From Ventosimonas gracilis (GTDB lineage: Bacteria; Pseudomonadota; Gammaproteobacteria; Pseudomonadales; Pseudomonadaceae): 62,039 bases of DNA. The position numbers and the translations under genes are program-made. Where the stretch lies: contig NZ_LSZO01000220.1 of the NCBI RefSeq assembly GCF_001580025.1, positions 1-62,039 of the forward strand, written 5' to 3'. Under the pieces are notes generated by a model, which saw nothing but the letters and a program-made list of their open reading frames with translations, was not told the origin of the DNA and did not search any database. Each line of letters starts with the position of its first letter. The first letter of the stretch is position 1. Below are positions 39,180 to 48,585 of this stretch, in pieces.

Positions 39180-39611
39180 TCAGTATTGGTATCTACTTCC
39201 ACGCTCTCTATGCCTTTTTTTATCGTATTCCACATCAATCGCTTTTTCAAGCTCGGCCTGCGTCATATTATGCATATTATCAATAGGATCGAAAAAGGTC
39301 CAGTGGATCTCTTCCATTTTACAATAATCCCTTCGTTCTTCGTTATCTCGATACTCTTTATCAAGAATATATTGCACCGCTTCTCGATGTGATTGGAAAG
39401 CGGCTATGGCTTCTTTATCAAACCTATTACTTGCTTTCGCCTTTTCTATGTAGCGCATCCATTTATCCAGATAATCAATGCACTCTTGCGGAAAGTTTTT
39501 GGGGTATGGGATGATTTTGCTTTTATTATCTTTACAGGCAGTGATTGCAAAAAGACACAAGACCAAGATAACAAGAAAAAAGGGCTTAAAAATACGCAGC
39601 GCAGAAACCAT
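39180..39611 (-). CDS. Hypothetical lipoprotein
   Basis: About 143 residues from ATG 39611: MVSALRIFKPFFLVILVLCLFAITAC..., a lipoprotein signal with lipobox ITAC (Cys near residue 26). The rest is charged and helical, rich in Lys, Glu and Tyr, with no motif I recognise. The frame can be extended to 39671, but that would put 20 residues before the signal peptide. The region is clearly more AT-rich than gpsA or rapA, suggesting recent arrival. Function unknown. Confidence 0.6.
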   Translation of the reverse strand: MVSALRIFKPFFLVILVLCLFAITACKDNKSKIIPYPKNFPQECIDYLDKWMRYIEKAKASNRFDKEAIAAFQSHREAVQYILDKEYRDNEERRDYCKMEEIHWTFFDPIDNMHNMTQAELEKAIDVEYDKKRHRERGSRYQY

Positions 39612-39950
39612 GCCAATACTCTTTATTTTCGTGCATTCTACACAATATCCGTTCGGGCAGAGCCGCAACAAAACGACTCCGCCAAGAGCTTTATACTCCC
39701 ATCAATTTTAACTGTATGTGGGATTTCCAGTTAACTGCGCCTGTATCTACACATACCTTATAAATTTTATTCTCCTTCTCCTTCTCCTTAATCTTTTTTA
39801 CCCAGCGCTTTTTCTTCAATGGTAAGCGCCATAATATCTCTTCCACAATTGATCAGCTATCAAGACTGTAAACGATACAAATCAAGCAATAAAAAAACAA
39901 ATTCCAATTTGTATCAAAATGTAAAATTATTACTTATCAATCCAATAAAC
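39612..39950. other. AT-rich intergenic stretch with hexamer repeats
   Basis: No convincing gene. It contains three tandem CTCCTT/TTCTCC hexamers near 39770-39790. Together with the lipoprotein gene it forms an AT-rich patch of about 830 bp between gpsA and rapA. Long open frames on the plus strand here run into the antisense of rapA and are not believed. Confidence 0.5.
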
Positions 39951-42773
39951 TTAAGCCGCGACCAATACACGGATCGCTTCAAGGCGAAGACGTGCTTTGC
40001 CGAGCAGTTGCAGTCCTTGTTCGCGTTGTTGTTGCAAGGCTTTAATTTCATTTTGGCTAACCGCTTTATTGATTTTTTGCAGTGCTATCAGGCGGTTTGT
40101 TTCTTCTTGCAGCGCTTGTTCAAAATGCTTTTGCGCCTTTGCTACTCGCTGTTGATGGCGCGGGGCGGCTTGCTGCTCGGCGGTTTTAATCAGTGCGGCG
40201 ATAACCTCACGTTGCGCTTTGATAAAGCGTGCGGCGTTATTACGGGCAACGCTTTCCAATTGCGCATTTAAGGTATTAAAGGCGACTTTTTCCGCTAAAT
40301 CCTGCCCTTGTTCATTAAGCAGGCAGCGCATCGCCGCTTGCGGTAAAAAACGTGACAGTTGCAAGGTTTTCGGCGCGACACATTCGCTGGTAAATAAGAT
40401 TTCCAGCAATAAGGTGCCGGGTTTTAGCGCTTTGTTTTTAATCAGCGCGACCGCGCTGTTGCCCATTGTGCCTGCCAGCACCAAGTCCATACCGCCTTGC
40501 ACCATGGGGTGCTCCCAAGTAAGAAACTGCATGTCTTCACGTGATAACGCCTGTTCACGGTCATAGGTGACGGTGACGGCTTCGCTCGCGCCCAGCGGGA
40601 AGCTGGTGTCGAGCATTTTTTCAGACGGGCGCAAAATCAGTGCGTTTTGGGAGTGTTCTTCGCTGTCAATGCCAAAGGCATCGAGCAGCATTTCCATATA
40701 CACCGGCAGGGCAAATTGTTCGTCTTGTTCGCCTATGGCATGCGCGAGCTGCTCGCCCTGCCCTGCTCCGCTTGAGGCGATTTCCAGCAGGCGGTCGCGG
40801 CCTTGTTGCAATTCTTCGGTGAGCCGCAAGCGTTCTTGGCGGGCTTTTTCCAATAACTGCTGCCAGGCGGTGGGGTCTCCGCCTTCCAGCAAACTCAGCA
40901 ATTCACAGCCGAACTGTTGCTGCAAGGCGTTGCCGGTCGGGCAGGTGGCGAGAAAGGCATTGAGCGCTTGGTGGTACCACTGAAACAGGCGCTCTTGCGG
41001 ACTATTTTGTAGATAAGGCAGATGAATTTGAATGCGTTGCTGCTGGCCGATACGGTCGAGGCGGCCAATGCGCTGCTCCAGCAAGTCGGGATGGCTGGGC
41101 AGGTCGAACAGTACCAGGTGATGACTGAACTGGAAGTTGCGCCCTTCGCTGCCAATCTCCGAACAAATCAGCACCCGTGCGCCAAATTCGGCATCGGCAA
41201 ACCAGGCCGCCGAACGGTCGCGCTCCAGCAGGCTCATGCCTTCATGGAAGACCGCCGCACCAATGCCAAACTTGCGTAGTGCATCGCCCAAATCCAGTGC
41301 GGTTTCGGCGTGTGCGCAAATCACCAATACCTTGAACTGTTTCAGCATCTTTAAGGTATCGAGCAACCAATCCACACGCGGGTCAAACTGCCACCAGCGG
41401 CGTTCATCCCCGGTCGCTTGCAGTTGCCAGCTCAGTTCCGGGTATAAATCGGCGTGCTCGCCCGGCATCAGCGATTGATATTCGACTGGATTTTCCAGCG
41501 CAAAGGGATGCAAGTCGCGCTCAGCAAAGCCACGCACAGCGGCGCGGGTATTGCGAAACAATAAGCGGCCGGTGCCGTGGCGATCCATCAGTGCGCGTAT
41601 CAGGCGGTCTCTCGCCCCGCTGTCGGTGGACTGCGCCGCCAGTAGTGTTTCGCCTTCTTCGCCTAAAAAATGGGCAATCTGCTGCTTGGCGCGGGGCGAA
41701 AGTGACGGTTGCTCCAATAATTCCTGGACAGCGCCCGCAACCGGCCGGTAGTGCGCCGCTTCTTCACGAAACGCGGCAAAGTCATGAAAGCGCGCCGGAT
41801 CCAACAGGCGCAGACGGGCAAAATGGCTGTCTTGGCCTAATTGCTCCGGTGTTGCGGTCAACAGCAGCACGCTATCGATTTGTCCGGCGAGGCGCTCCAC
41901 CAGTAAATATTCACCGCTCGCCTGTTCCGGATGCCAGAGCAGATGGTGCGCTTCATCGACCACCAACATATCCCAATGCGCCGCCTGCAACGCCGCTGCG
42001 GCCTGTTCGTCCTGCACCAGCCAGCTCAGCGAGGCGAGCACTAATTGGCTGTCTTCAAAAGGATTGTCGCCATCGCTTTGGATAAAACGCTGCGCATCAA
42101 ACAACGACGCATGCAGATTAAAACGACGGAGCAGTTCGACCAGCCACTGATGTTGCAGATTTTCCGGCAGCACAATCAGCACCCGCTGGGCACGACCGCT
42201 GAGCAGGCGCCGATGAATAATCAAACCCGCCTCAATGGTCTTGCCAAGGCCAACTTCATCAGCGAGCAGCACGCGTGGCCGCGCCCGGTCGGCCACTTCA
42301 CGGGCGATATGCAGTTGGTGGGCGATCGGCTCGGCGCGTGCGCCGCACAGCCCCCAAAGCGGCGACTGCAACAGACGGCTGCGTTGTTGCAAGGTCTGAT
42401 AGCGCAGGGTAAACCAGGCCAATGGGTCAATCTGACCGGCGAGCAGGCGGTCGGACGCGCTACGAAACTGGATAAAGTTGGAAAGCTCCGTTTCTGGCAG
42501 GCGAGTCGCATTCGGCCCGTGATAAATCAGCAGCCCCTGCGCCTCTTCGACTTCCTGCACCATCATCCGCCAGCCGTCGAAATGGCTGATCTCATCCCCT
42601 GGCGAAAAACGCACGCGCGTCAGCGGTGCACGCTGTAAAGCGTAACGGCGCGTTTCCCCGCTGGCCGGATAATGCAGCGTGACCATGCGTTCATCTTGGC
42701 TTAGCACTGTGCCCAGCCCCAATTCGCTTTCACTGTCGCTCAGCCAACGCTGCCCGCTTACATACTGCGCCAT
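39951..42773 (-). CDS. rapA: RNA polymerase-associated ATPase RapA
   Basis: A 940-residue SWI2/SNF2 ATPase that recycles RNA polymerase. N-terminal Tudor-like domains are in about residues 1-110. The helicase core has motif [15 protein letters not shown] near 170, motif [13 protein letters not shown] near 275, motif [11 protein letters not shown] near 305 and the C-terminal lobe with [20 protein letters not shown] and [11 protein letters not shown] near 540-580. The C-terminal RapA-specific domain is complete. Length is near the E. coli protein (968). Stands alone; the last gene before the motility block. Confidence 0.95.
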   Translation of the reverse strand: MAQYVSGQRWLSDSESELGLGTVLSQDERMVTLHYPASGETRRYALQRAPLTRVRFSPGDEISHFDGWRMMVQEVEEAQGLLIYHGPNATRLPETELSNFIQFRSASDRLLAGQIDPLAWFTLRYQTLQQRSRLLQSPLWGLCGARAEPIAHQLHIAREVADRARPRVLLADEVGLGKTIEAGLIIHRRLLSGRAQRVLIVLPENLQHQWLVELLRRFNLHASLFDAQRFIQSDGDNPFEDSQLVLASLSWLVQDEQAAAALQAAHWDMLVVDEAHHLLWHPEQASGEYLLVERLAGQIDSVLLLTATPEQLGQDSHFARLRLLDPARFHDFAAFREEAAHYRPVAGAVQELLEQPSLSPRAKQQIAHFLGEEGETLLAAQSTDSGARDRLIRALMDRHGTGRLLFRNTRAAVRGFAERDLHPFALENPVEYQSLMPGEHADLYPELSWQLQATGDERRWWQFDPRVDWLLDTLKMLKQFKVLVICAHAETALDLGDALRKFGIGAAVFHEGMSLLERDRSAAWFADAEFGARVLICSEIGSEGRNFQFSHHLVLFDLPSHPDLLEQRIGRLDRIGQQQRIQIHLPYLQNSPQERLFQWYHQALNAFLATCPTGNALQQQFGCELLSLLEGGDPTAWQQLLEKARQERLRLTEELQQGRDRLLEIASSGAGQGEQLAHAIGEQDEQFALPVYMEMLLDAFGIDSEEHSQNALILRPSEKMLDTSFPLGASEAVTVTYDREQALSREDMQFLTWEHPMVQGGMDLVLAGTMGNSAVALIKNKALKPGTLLLEILFTSECVAPKTLQLSRFLPQAAMRCLLNEQGQDLAEKVAFNTLNAQLESVARNNAARFIKAQREVIAALIKTAEQQAAPRHQQRVAKAQKHFEQALQEETNRLIALQKINKAVSQNEIKALQQQREQGLQLLGKARLRLEAIRVLVAA

Positions 42774-42874
42774 ATGCGTTCTCCTTTTATCACCCGGCTA
42801 TTTTCGTAGTTTAGGCCATGCAACCCAACGCCACTTTATTGACTCGGGTCAGTTTTCCACTGGCCGCCCGCGCC

Positions 42875-42992
42875 TATGCTAGGCGCATTGTTATTGCGGT
42901 CAATAAGGGGGTTATCTGAAAGGAATAGGGGTGTTTCTTTCAGAACATGGGCACGCAAGGCAATTGGGCGACCTTCGGGTCGCCTTTTTTTG
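42875..42992 (+). ncRNA. Candidate small RNA with hairpin and rho-independent terminator
   Basis: Plus strand, between rapA and DUF2802, both of which are on the minus strand. A TATGCT box (42875-42880) is followed by about 100 nt containing a perfect 8-bp hairpin (TCTGAAAG ... CTTTCAGA) and ending in GGCGACC-TTCG-GGTCGCC followed by seven T (42967-42990). No clear -35 is seen (a TTGACT is 30 bp upstream, too far). The terminator points away from both neighbours, so it needs a plus-strand transcript to serve. Confidence 0.45.
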
Positions 42993-43008
42993 CCTTTAAC
43001 AACAGACC

Positions 43009-43431
43009 CTACGCCCGTGCGGCGCTTTGCATTTTGCTTTCGCTTGAGCGGTTGCTGCTGAGCTTGGCGAGCAGCTCGGCTTCGCTGCGCGACAGGCCGC
43101 AGACTTTGGCGAGGTCTTGCTTGCTGGTGCCAAGTCTGGCCAGCCTTGCCGCTTGCGTGATGGGCAGTTTGCGCGGGTCTTGCTGCTCGATTTGCTGAAC
43201 CCGCTCGCCCTGTGTGCAGACTTGCTCGCGCAGATCACCAATCAGTTTTGCCAGATGTTCAGCACGGACGGCACTGCGGTTTAGCAAATGCTTAAGTTCG
43301 TCCAAGCGTTGTTCGCTCTTCTTACGGAGTAAGGCTTGTTTGCGCTTGACGCGGTAAAGCTGCCAGCCGAGCAGTGCCAGGCCGAAACAGGCCGCTCCTG
43401 CGAGCAGCAGGGAGAGTTCGGTTAAGTTCAT
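43009..43431 (-). CDS. DUF2802 membrane protein of the chemotaxis operon
   Basis: A 140-residue protein with an N-terminal membrane helix (residues about 5-25, LSLLLAGAACFGLALLGWQL), a coiled coil (30-80) and a short helix-turn-helix-like C-terminus (ITQAARLARLGTSKQDLAKV, LSRSEAELLAKL). ATG 43431 shares one base with the cheW stop codon. In Pseudomonas a DUF2802 gene closes the flhF-cheW operon in the same place. Function not established; the position suggests a motility link. Confidence 0.82.
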   Translation of the reverse strand: MNLTELSLLLAGAACFGLALLGWQLYRVKRKQALLRKKSEQRLDELKHLLNRSAVRAEHLAKLIGDLREQVCTQGERVQQIEQQDPRKLPITQAARLARLGTSKQDLAKVCGLSRSEAELLAKLSSNRSSESKMQSAARA

Positions 43432-43910
43432 CAGGGGTTTCCGTGGTTTAGCCAATCCTGCTGCGCCAGCAGTTGCGGCAGGTCGAGCAAAATTAAAAGT
43501 TCTTCGCCGCGTTTGCATAAGCCTTGAATAAAGCGGCGGTTTTCTTCGCTGGCAAGGCTTGGCAGGTTTTCGATGGCGGACTGATGCAAGTAGACCACCT
43601 CGGCCACGCTATCGGCAAGCAGGCCAATGACCTGGCCTTCGGCTTCAATCACCAAAATGCGGCTGCTTTCGGTGAGTTCTGCAGGTGGCAGGCCGAACGG
43701 CTGGCGCGTGTCGATCACCGTCAGCACATGGCCGCGCAGATTGATAATGCCAAGCACTTGCGGCGGCGCACCGGGCACCGGGGCGATTTCCGCCGGGCGC
43801 AATACTTCTTGCACCTGCATCACGTTAATGGCGTAGCTTTCACCGGCAAGGCGAAAAGTAACCCATTGCAGCAGCGGATCGTCTTGGCTGGGTTTGCTTG
43901 CGTGGTTCAT
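43431..43910 (-). CDS. cheW: Chemotaxis coupling protein CheW
   Basis: A 159-residue CheW-domain protein (residues about 16-155) linking chemoreceptors to CheA. Family marks are WVTFRLAGESYAINVMQVQE near 16, APVPGAPPQVLGIINLRGHV near 53, and VEVVYLHQSAIENLPS near 110. ATG 43910 gives the family-length start; upstream in-frame residues are non-coding-like and include repeat sequence. It lies 67 bp after motD and is coupled to the DUF2802 gene. Confidence 0.94.
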   Translation of the reverse strand: MNHASKPSQDDPLLQWVTFRLAGESYAINVMQVQEVLRPAEIAPVPGAPPQVLGIINLRGHVLTVIDTRQPFGLPPAELTESSRILVIEAEGQVIGLLADSVAEVVYLHQSAIENLPSLASEENRRFIQGLCKRGEELLILLDLPQLLAQQDWLNHGNP

Positions 43911-43977
43911 CGGTTTGCCTGTTGCTTGGCTTGCGTCATAAAAATGACAACAAGGATGAATGGGTGGTTTTAGCAAA

Positions 43978-44784
43978 TCATATGCCAGCTTGCCCGCTCC
44001 CCTGCCCCTCTCCGGCAAGCCTGAGAGGGCTGTGAAGGTCAATCGGCGCATGGCGCAAGTCAAGATGACGCGAGATCAGCAGCACTACGCGGCGGTTGCG
44101 CGAGCGGCCTTGGCTGCTTTGGTTGTCGGCGAGCGGCTGATATTCGCCGTAGCCGACGGCGGCAAGGCGCCTGGGGTCGATACCGTCTTGCATCAGTATG
44201 CGCACCACGCGGGCGGCGCGGGCGGCGGACAGTTCCCAGTTGCTGGGGAATTTGATGGTGGCAATCGGGCGGTCGTCGGCAAAGCCTTCCACCCGTACCG
44301 GATTGGGATAGGCGCTGAGTACGCCAGCGACTTTATCCAGCACGCGGACGGCATCAGGCAGCGGTTCAGCGGCGCCGCTTGGAAACAGCAAGGCGGAGTT
44401 CAGTTCAATTTCCAGCCACAGTTCATTGCCACGAATATGCGCTTCGCCCTGCGCGATTTCATCGCCCAAGGCGCTTTGGATTTGTTCGGCAATGGCCTCT
44501 AGCGCTTGAACCGCTTCCGCTTCCGGGTCTTGTGTGGGCGGGATAGGCACAGCGGGCAGCTCAATCAGCGAGCCGTCTGGTTTAAGTTCAATCGGGGTGC
44601 TGGCCTCGGGATGGTCGAACAGCTTAATCAGCGCTTTAGCGATTTCCTGATGGCGGATGTCATCGACCGAACTGCTCGCGTACATCACCACAAAGAAGGC
44701 AAACAACAGGGTAATAAAGTCGGCGTAAGAGACCAGCCAGCGTTCGTGGTTTTCGTGTTCTTCATGGGCGCGGCGGCGGGACAT
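43978..44784 (-). CDS. motD: Flagellar stator protein MotD (MotB family)
   Basis: A 268-residue stator subunit. The N-terminus has the plug/TM segment SYADFITLLFAFFVVMYA (residues 20-37) with the proton-binding Asp in YADF. The C-terminal OmpA-like peptidoglycan-binding domain (about 130-250) has VEGFADDRPI, SNWELSAARAARVVR and VGYGEYQPLADN. In Pseudomonas MotCD is the second stator, important for swarming. The last 17 or so residues are encoded by a REP-like palindrome (CCCTCTC/GAGAGGG, 44006-44029). Confidence 0.93.
   Translation of the reverse strand: MSRRRAHEEHENHERWLVSYADFITLLFAFFVVMYASSSVDDIRHQEIAKALIKLFDHPEASTPIELKPDGSLIELPAVPIPPTQDPEAEAVQALEAIAEQIQSALGDEIAQGEAHIRGNELWLEIELNSALLFPSGAAEPLPDAVRVLDKVAGVLSAYPNPVRVEGFADDRPIATIKFPSNWELSAARAARVVRILMQDGIDPRRLAAVGYGEYQPLADNQSSQGRSRNRRVVLLISRHLDLRHAPIDLHSPLRLAGEGQGSGQAGI
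44006..44029. repeat. REP-like palindrome at the 3' end of motD
   Basis: CCCTCTC and GAGAGGG separated by 10 nt, inside the motD reading frame close to its stop. The core resembles the palindromes at 3471-3583 and 52716-52756. Confidence 0.5.
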
Positions 44785-44806
44785 GGGATTTCCTTGAGGT
44801 TTGGGT

Positions 44807-45547
44807 TTAATGCATAAAGCCTTGTAATTTCAGTTCAATCGAACGCGGGTTTTCGCCTTCAGCGATGGACAGGAGCCCTTCGAGCAGCATTTCGCGGTAT
44901 TGCGCTTGTTGGCTGACGGCGGCTTTTAAGCGTCCGGCGAGCGGCAGCAGCAGGAGGTTGGCAAAGCCTACGCCGTAGATAGTGGCGACAAAGGCGACCG
45001 CGATGCCTTGGCCTAAGCTGCTGGCATCCTCTAAGTTACTCATCACATGAATCAGCCCAAGCACAGCGCCGATAATGCCGATGGTGGGTGCGTAGCCGCC
45101 CATCGCTTCAAAGAGTTTGGCCGCTTGCAGGTCACGGCTTTCTTGGGCGATCAGGTCAAGCTCCAGCGTGGCGCGGATTTTCTCGCTTAACGCGCCGTCT
45201 GAAAGCAGTTGCAAACCTTTACGCGCGTAATCATCGGCTTCAGCTTCGGCGAGTGTTTCCAGTCCCAGCAAGCCTTGACTGCGGGCGGTTTGGCTCCAGT
45301 CCACGACTTTTTGAATGCCTTGCTCAAGGTCAATACGCGGCGGCATCAATAGCCAGCGCGCCATGCCCAAGGCGCGCTTAAAGACGCTAAAAGGCGTTTG
45401 CACCAAGCTTGCACCTAGCGTGCCGCCCAACACAATCAGCGCCGCCGGGCCGTTAAGCAGTGCGCCGATATGGCCGCCTTCAAGATAATTGCCACCCAAA
45501 ATGGCTATCAGTGCGAGCGCAATGCCGAGCAGGGAAAACAGGTTCAT
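44807..45547 (-). CDS. motC: Flagellar stator protein MotC (MotA family)
   Basis: A 246-residue MotA/TolQ/ExbB-family channel protein with four membrane helices. Features are the N-terminal GIALALIAILGGNYLEGGH, the cytoplasmic loop (about 70-150), and the conserved proline helix FEAMGGYAPTIGIIGAVLGL near 150. Partner of MotD, 22 bp downstream. A GAGGCG ribosome site precedes the ATG. It is separated from cheB by three 11-bp repeats. Confidence 0.94.
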   Translation of the reverse strand: MNLFSLLGIALALIAILGGNYLEGGHIGALLNGPAALIVLGGTLGASLVQTPFSVFKRALGMARWLLMPPRIDLEQGIQKVVDWSQTARSQGLLGLETLAEAEADDYARKGLQLLSDGALSEKIRATLELDLIAQESRDLQAAKLFEAMGGYAPTIGIIGAVLGLIHVMSNLEDASSLGQGIAVAFVATIYGVGFANLLLLPLAGRLKAAVSQQAQYREMLLEGLLSIAEGENPRSIELKLQGFMH

Positions 45548-45559
45548 AGATTCGCCTCA

Positions 45560-45592
45560 ATGGATTAAACATGGACTAAAAATGGACTAAAC
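45560..45592. repeat. Three 11-bp tandem repeats between cheB and motC
   Basis: ATGGATTAAAC, ATGGACTAAAA, ATGGACTAAAC back to back. The cheB stop codon lies in the third unit; each unit carries a TAG or TAA on the minus strand. Confidence 0.8.
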
Positions 45593-46630
45593 AGCGGAAC
45601 AAGCACGTTGCAGATAAGCCGGGAGGTCGGCGAGGCTGTACACCGCATCGGCGAGGCCCGCCTTGACCACGGCTTGCGGCATGCCGTTGATCACGCAACT
45701 GGCCTCGTCCTGCACCCACACTTGGCTGCCTGCCTTTTTTAGCAGCCTTGCACCTTCGCAGCCGTCGCTGCCCATGCCAGTCAAGACCAGTGCCAATACC
45801 TTGTTGCCGTAACCGTTGGCGGCGGCGGCAAAGCTGATATCCACACTGGGGCGGTAGCTTTGCCGCTCATCGCCGTTAACCAGTCGCACGCGCTGCTGCG
45901 CCGTTAATAAAAGTTGTCTGCCGCCGGGGGCAAGCAATGCCCTGCCGGGGCGTAAAAAGTCGCCGTCTTCGGCTTCTTTAACGGCAATTTTGCAGGCGGC
46001 GTTAAGGCGCTCGGCAAAGGCGCTGGTAAAGCTCGCCGGCATGTGTTGGATCAGTAAAAGCGGCGCGGGAAAATCCGCCGGCAGCTCGCGCAATATGCGC
46101 TGCAAGGCGACCGGCCCGCCGGTGGAGCTGCCGATAATCACCAGTTTGTAAGCGCGTGGCAGCGGCGCTTTAGTGGCGGCAAGGCTCGTTTGCTGGTGCG
46201 CTGGCATGCTTCCCAGCAGCGGCAGTTGTCTGCTTTGGGCAATGGCATAAATGCGCGAGCACAGCAGTTGCTGCACCTGCTGCGGGCGAGTGGCAAGTTC
46301 TGCAAAGTTTTTTGGCAGAAAATCCACCGCGCCTGCGGCCAGCGCGTCCAAGGTGACTCGTGCGCCTTCATGGGTAAGCGAGGAGAACATCAAGACCGGC
46401 GTCGGGCGCTTTTGCATAATGCGGCGCAGTGCGCTAATACCGTCCAGAACCGGCATTTCGTAGTCCAGCGTGATGACATCCGGTTTAAGTGCGAGGGTCT
46501 GCTCAATCGCCTGCTGCCCGTCGCTCGCGCTGCCGATCACCTCTATTTTCGGGTCTAGCGAGAGCAGTTCGGTCAAGCGTTTGCGAAAAAACGCCGAATC
46601 ATCGACCACCAATACCCGTATCGCCATCAT
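45587..46630 (-). CDS. cheB: Chemotaxis protein-glutamate methylesterase CheB
   Basis: A 347-residue response regulator-esterase. The receiver domain (residues 3-115) has DD at 9-10 and the phosphoacceptor Asp in VITLDYEMPVLDG near 56. The esterase domain (about 158-345) has the catalytic Ser in GSSTGGPVALQ near 167, His in IQHMPASFT near 193 and Asp in LTGMGSDG near 290. It removes methyl groups and deamidates receptors. Its start meets the cheA stop (ATGATG area at 46627-46630). No cheR is in the window. Confidence 0.95.
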   Translation of the reverse strand: MMAIRVLVVDDSAFFRKRLTELLSLDPKIEVIGSASDGQQAIEQTLALKPDVITLDYEMPVLDGISALRRIMQKRPTPVLMFSSLTHEGARVTLDALAAGAVDFLPKNFAELATRPQQVQQLLCSRIYAIAQSRQLPLLGSMPAHQQTSLAATKAPLPRAYKLVIIGSSTGGPVALQRILRELPADFPAPLLLIQHMPASFTSAFAERLNAACKIAVKEAEDGDFLRPGRALLAPGGRQLLLTAQQRVRLVNGDERQSYRPSVDISFAAAANGYGNKVLALVLTGMGSDGCEGARLLKKAGSQVWVQDEASCVINGMPQAVVKAGLADAVYSLADLPAYLQRACSAV

Positions 46631-48492
46631 CAGCCCCTTTTCTGTCTGGCGTAGTGGGTCAGCAGCCCAGGCACGTCCAAAATCAGGCCGATGCGCCCGT
46701 CGCCGGTGATGGTCGCGCCAGCCATGCCGGGCGTGCCGTGCAGCATTTTGCCGAGCGGCTTGATGACCACTTCTTCTTGGCCGATAAGCTGGTCCACTAC
46801 GAAACCGGCGCGTTGATTGCCGATGGACAGCACCACCACGTGCGCTTGTTCAGGTTTTTCGCAGCAAGCGCCTTGCACCAGCCAGCGCTGCGGGTAGAAC
46901 AGCGGCAGCGCTTGGCCACGAATCAACACCATTTCTTGTCCGTCCACCTGATGACTGGCGGACAGGTCTAGCTGGAAGATTTCGCTGACATTGACCAGCG
47001 GGAAGGCAAAGGCTTGACCGCCCAGCAGCACCATCAGCGTCGGCATAATGGCGAGCGTTAGCGGCAGTTTGATGGCAATGCGTGTCCCTTGGCCTGGTTG
47101 CGATTCAATGTGGATGCTGCCGTTCAGTCGCGTGATTTGCGTTTTCACCACGTCCATCCCCACGCCGCGACCGGAAATATCCGAGACCTCGCTACAGGTG
47201 GAAAAACCCGCCGCAAAAATCAGGTTATAGCAGTCTTCTTTAGATAGTCGCGCGGCGGTGTCTTTATCGAGCAGCCCTTTTTCTACCGCTTTGCGGCGCA
47301 GCAGCTCGGGGTTCATACCAGCGCCGTCGTCGCTGATACAAAGCAGAATATGGTCGCCCTCTTGTTCGGCCTGCAACACAATGCGCCCGCTGCGAGGCTT
47401 GCCCTTATCCTCACGCACATCCGGCATTTCAATGCCGTGGTCGACGGCGTTGCGCACCAGATGCACCAGCGGGTCGGCGAGCGCTTCCACCAGGTTTTTA
47501 TCCAGCGCGGTGTCTTCGCCGACCAACTCCAGCGCAATCTCTTTGCCCAAGCTGCGCGCCATATCGCGCACTAGCCTCGGGAAGCGGCCAAAGACTTTTT
47601 TAATCGGCTGCATGCGTGTTTTCATCACCGCGTTTTGCAGGTCAGCGGTGACTAAATCGAGATTGGCGAGGGTTTTTACCATCACTTCATCGCTACTTTG
47701 CGCAGCCAAACGCAGCAGGCGGTTACGCACCAAAACCAGTTCACCGACCAAATTCATAATGTCGTCCAACTGCGCGGTATCCACTCGCACGGTGCTGGTC
47801 TGTGCTTTGCTGGCGGCTTTGGGTGGTTCTTCCTTGGCAGGCGTGGCGACCAGTTGCGGATTGAACTTGCCCGCGCCGTGCAGTTGGTCAAGCAGCGCTT
47901 CAAATTCGTTATCGCTGATTAAATCGGCGGTTTTTTCTGTGGCTGCGCTTTGCTCTGCCTGCAAAGCGACGGGCACTGTTTTTTTGCCGTGCAATTGATC
48001 GAGCAAGGCTTCAAATTCATCCTCGCTGATCTCATCACTGCCCGCTGCGTCCGGAGCCGCAGGCATGGGCGCTGGCAAGGCGCTGGCAAGGACAGGGTCC
48101 TCACCCGCGCCTGCCAGTTTCGCCAAGGTATCGAGCAAGGTTTTATCGGCGGGCGTGGGCTCTTTGCGCTGTTTGACCTCATCAAACATCGTTGCCAGCG
48201 CATCGAGCGCGGCCAATACCGAATCCATCAGTTCGGCGCTGACGCCAATCAATCCTTTGCGCAGACTGTCGAACACATTTTCGGCGGCGTGACAGCAGGC
48301 CACCAAGGCTTGCAATTGCAAAAAGCCCGCGCCCCCTTTGACGGTGTGAAAGCCGCGAAAAATCGCATTGAGCAGATCAGTATCTTGTGCGCAGCTTTCC
48401 AGCTCAATCAGTTGTGCGGACAGTTGTTCGAGGATTTCTCCCGCTTCCAGCAGAAAGTCTTGCAGGATTTCCTCATCAGCGATAAAGCTCAA
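46630..48492 (-). CDS. cheA: Chemotaxis sensor histidine kinase CheA
   Basis: A 620-residue kinase. The HPt domain (1-115) has the phosphorylated His in FHTVKGGAGFL near 48. The linker carries two copies of an (S)xxEFEALLDQLHG motif (about residues 158-170 and 197-209). Then come the dimerisation domain (VDTAQLDDIMNLVGELVLVR near 240), the HATPase domain with N box HLVRNAVDHGIE, G1 DDGAGM and G2 GRGVGMD, and a C-terminal CheW-like domain (about 490-615). The kinase phosphorylates CheY and CheB. It is 93 bp from cheZ. Confidence 0.96.
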   Translation of the reverse strand: MSFIADEEILQDFLLEAGEILEQLSAQLIELESCAQDTDLLNAIFRGFHTVKGGAGFLQLQALVACCHAAENVFDSLRKGLIGVSAELMDSVLAALDALATMFDEVKQRKEPTPADKTLLDTLAKLAGAGEDPVLASALPAPMPAAPDAAGSDEISEDEFEALLDQLHGKKTVPVALQAEQSAATEKTADLISDNEFEALLDQLHGAGKFNPQLVATPAKEEPPKAASKAQTSTVRVDTAQLDDIMNLVGELVLVRNRLLRLAAQSSDEVMVKTLANLDLVTADLQNAVMKTRMQPIKKVFGRFPRLVRDMARSLGKEIALELVGEDTALDKNLVEALADPLVHLVRNAVDHGIEMPDVREDKGKPRSGRIVLQAEQEGDHILLCISDDGAGMNPELLRRKAVEKGLLDKDTAARLSKEDCYNLIFAAGFSTCSEVSDISGRGVGMDVVKTQITRLNGSIHIESQPGQGTRIAIKLPLTLAIMPTLMVLLGGQAFAFPLVNVSEIFQLDLSASHQVDGQEMVLIRGQALPLFYPQRWLVQGACCEKPEQAHVVVLSIGNQRAGFVVDQLIGQEEVVIKPLGKMLHGTPGMAGATITGDGRIGLILDVPGLLTHYARQKRG

Positions 48493-48585
48493 ATTCCATC
48501 ACTCCTAAAGCCGTTTTCTCCTGCTCCCTTAACGCCCTTCCCGCAAGTAAGAGTCATCGAAAAGATGGGAAAAAAGAGGGCAAGG

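Noticed and set aside
39765-39795. Short CTCCTT tandem units as a CRISPR or regulatory array
   Set aside because: Only three hexamers with no spacers; simple-sequence repeat.
39819-40271. 150-codon plus-strand frame beside rapA
   Set aside because: Most of it is antisense to the rapA 3' end and the rest is AT-rich filler without a ribosome site.
47258-47998. 246-codon Ser/Arg-rich open frame on the plus strand
   Set aside because: Antisense to cheA; low-complexity residue use typical of a shadow.
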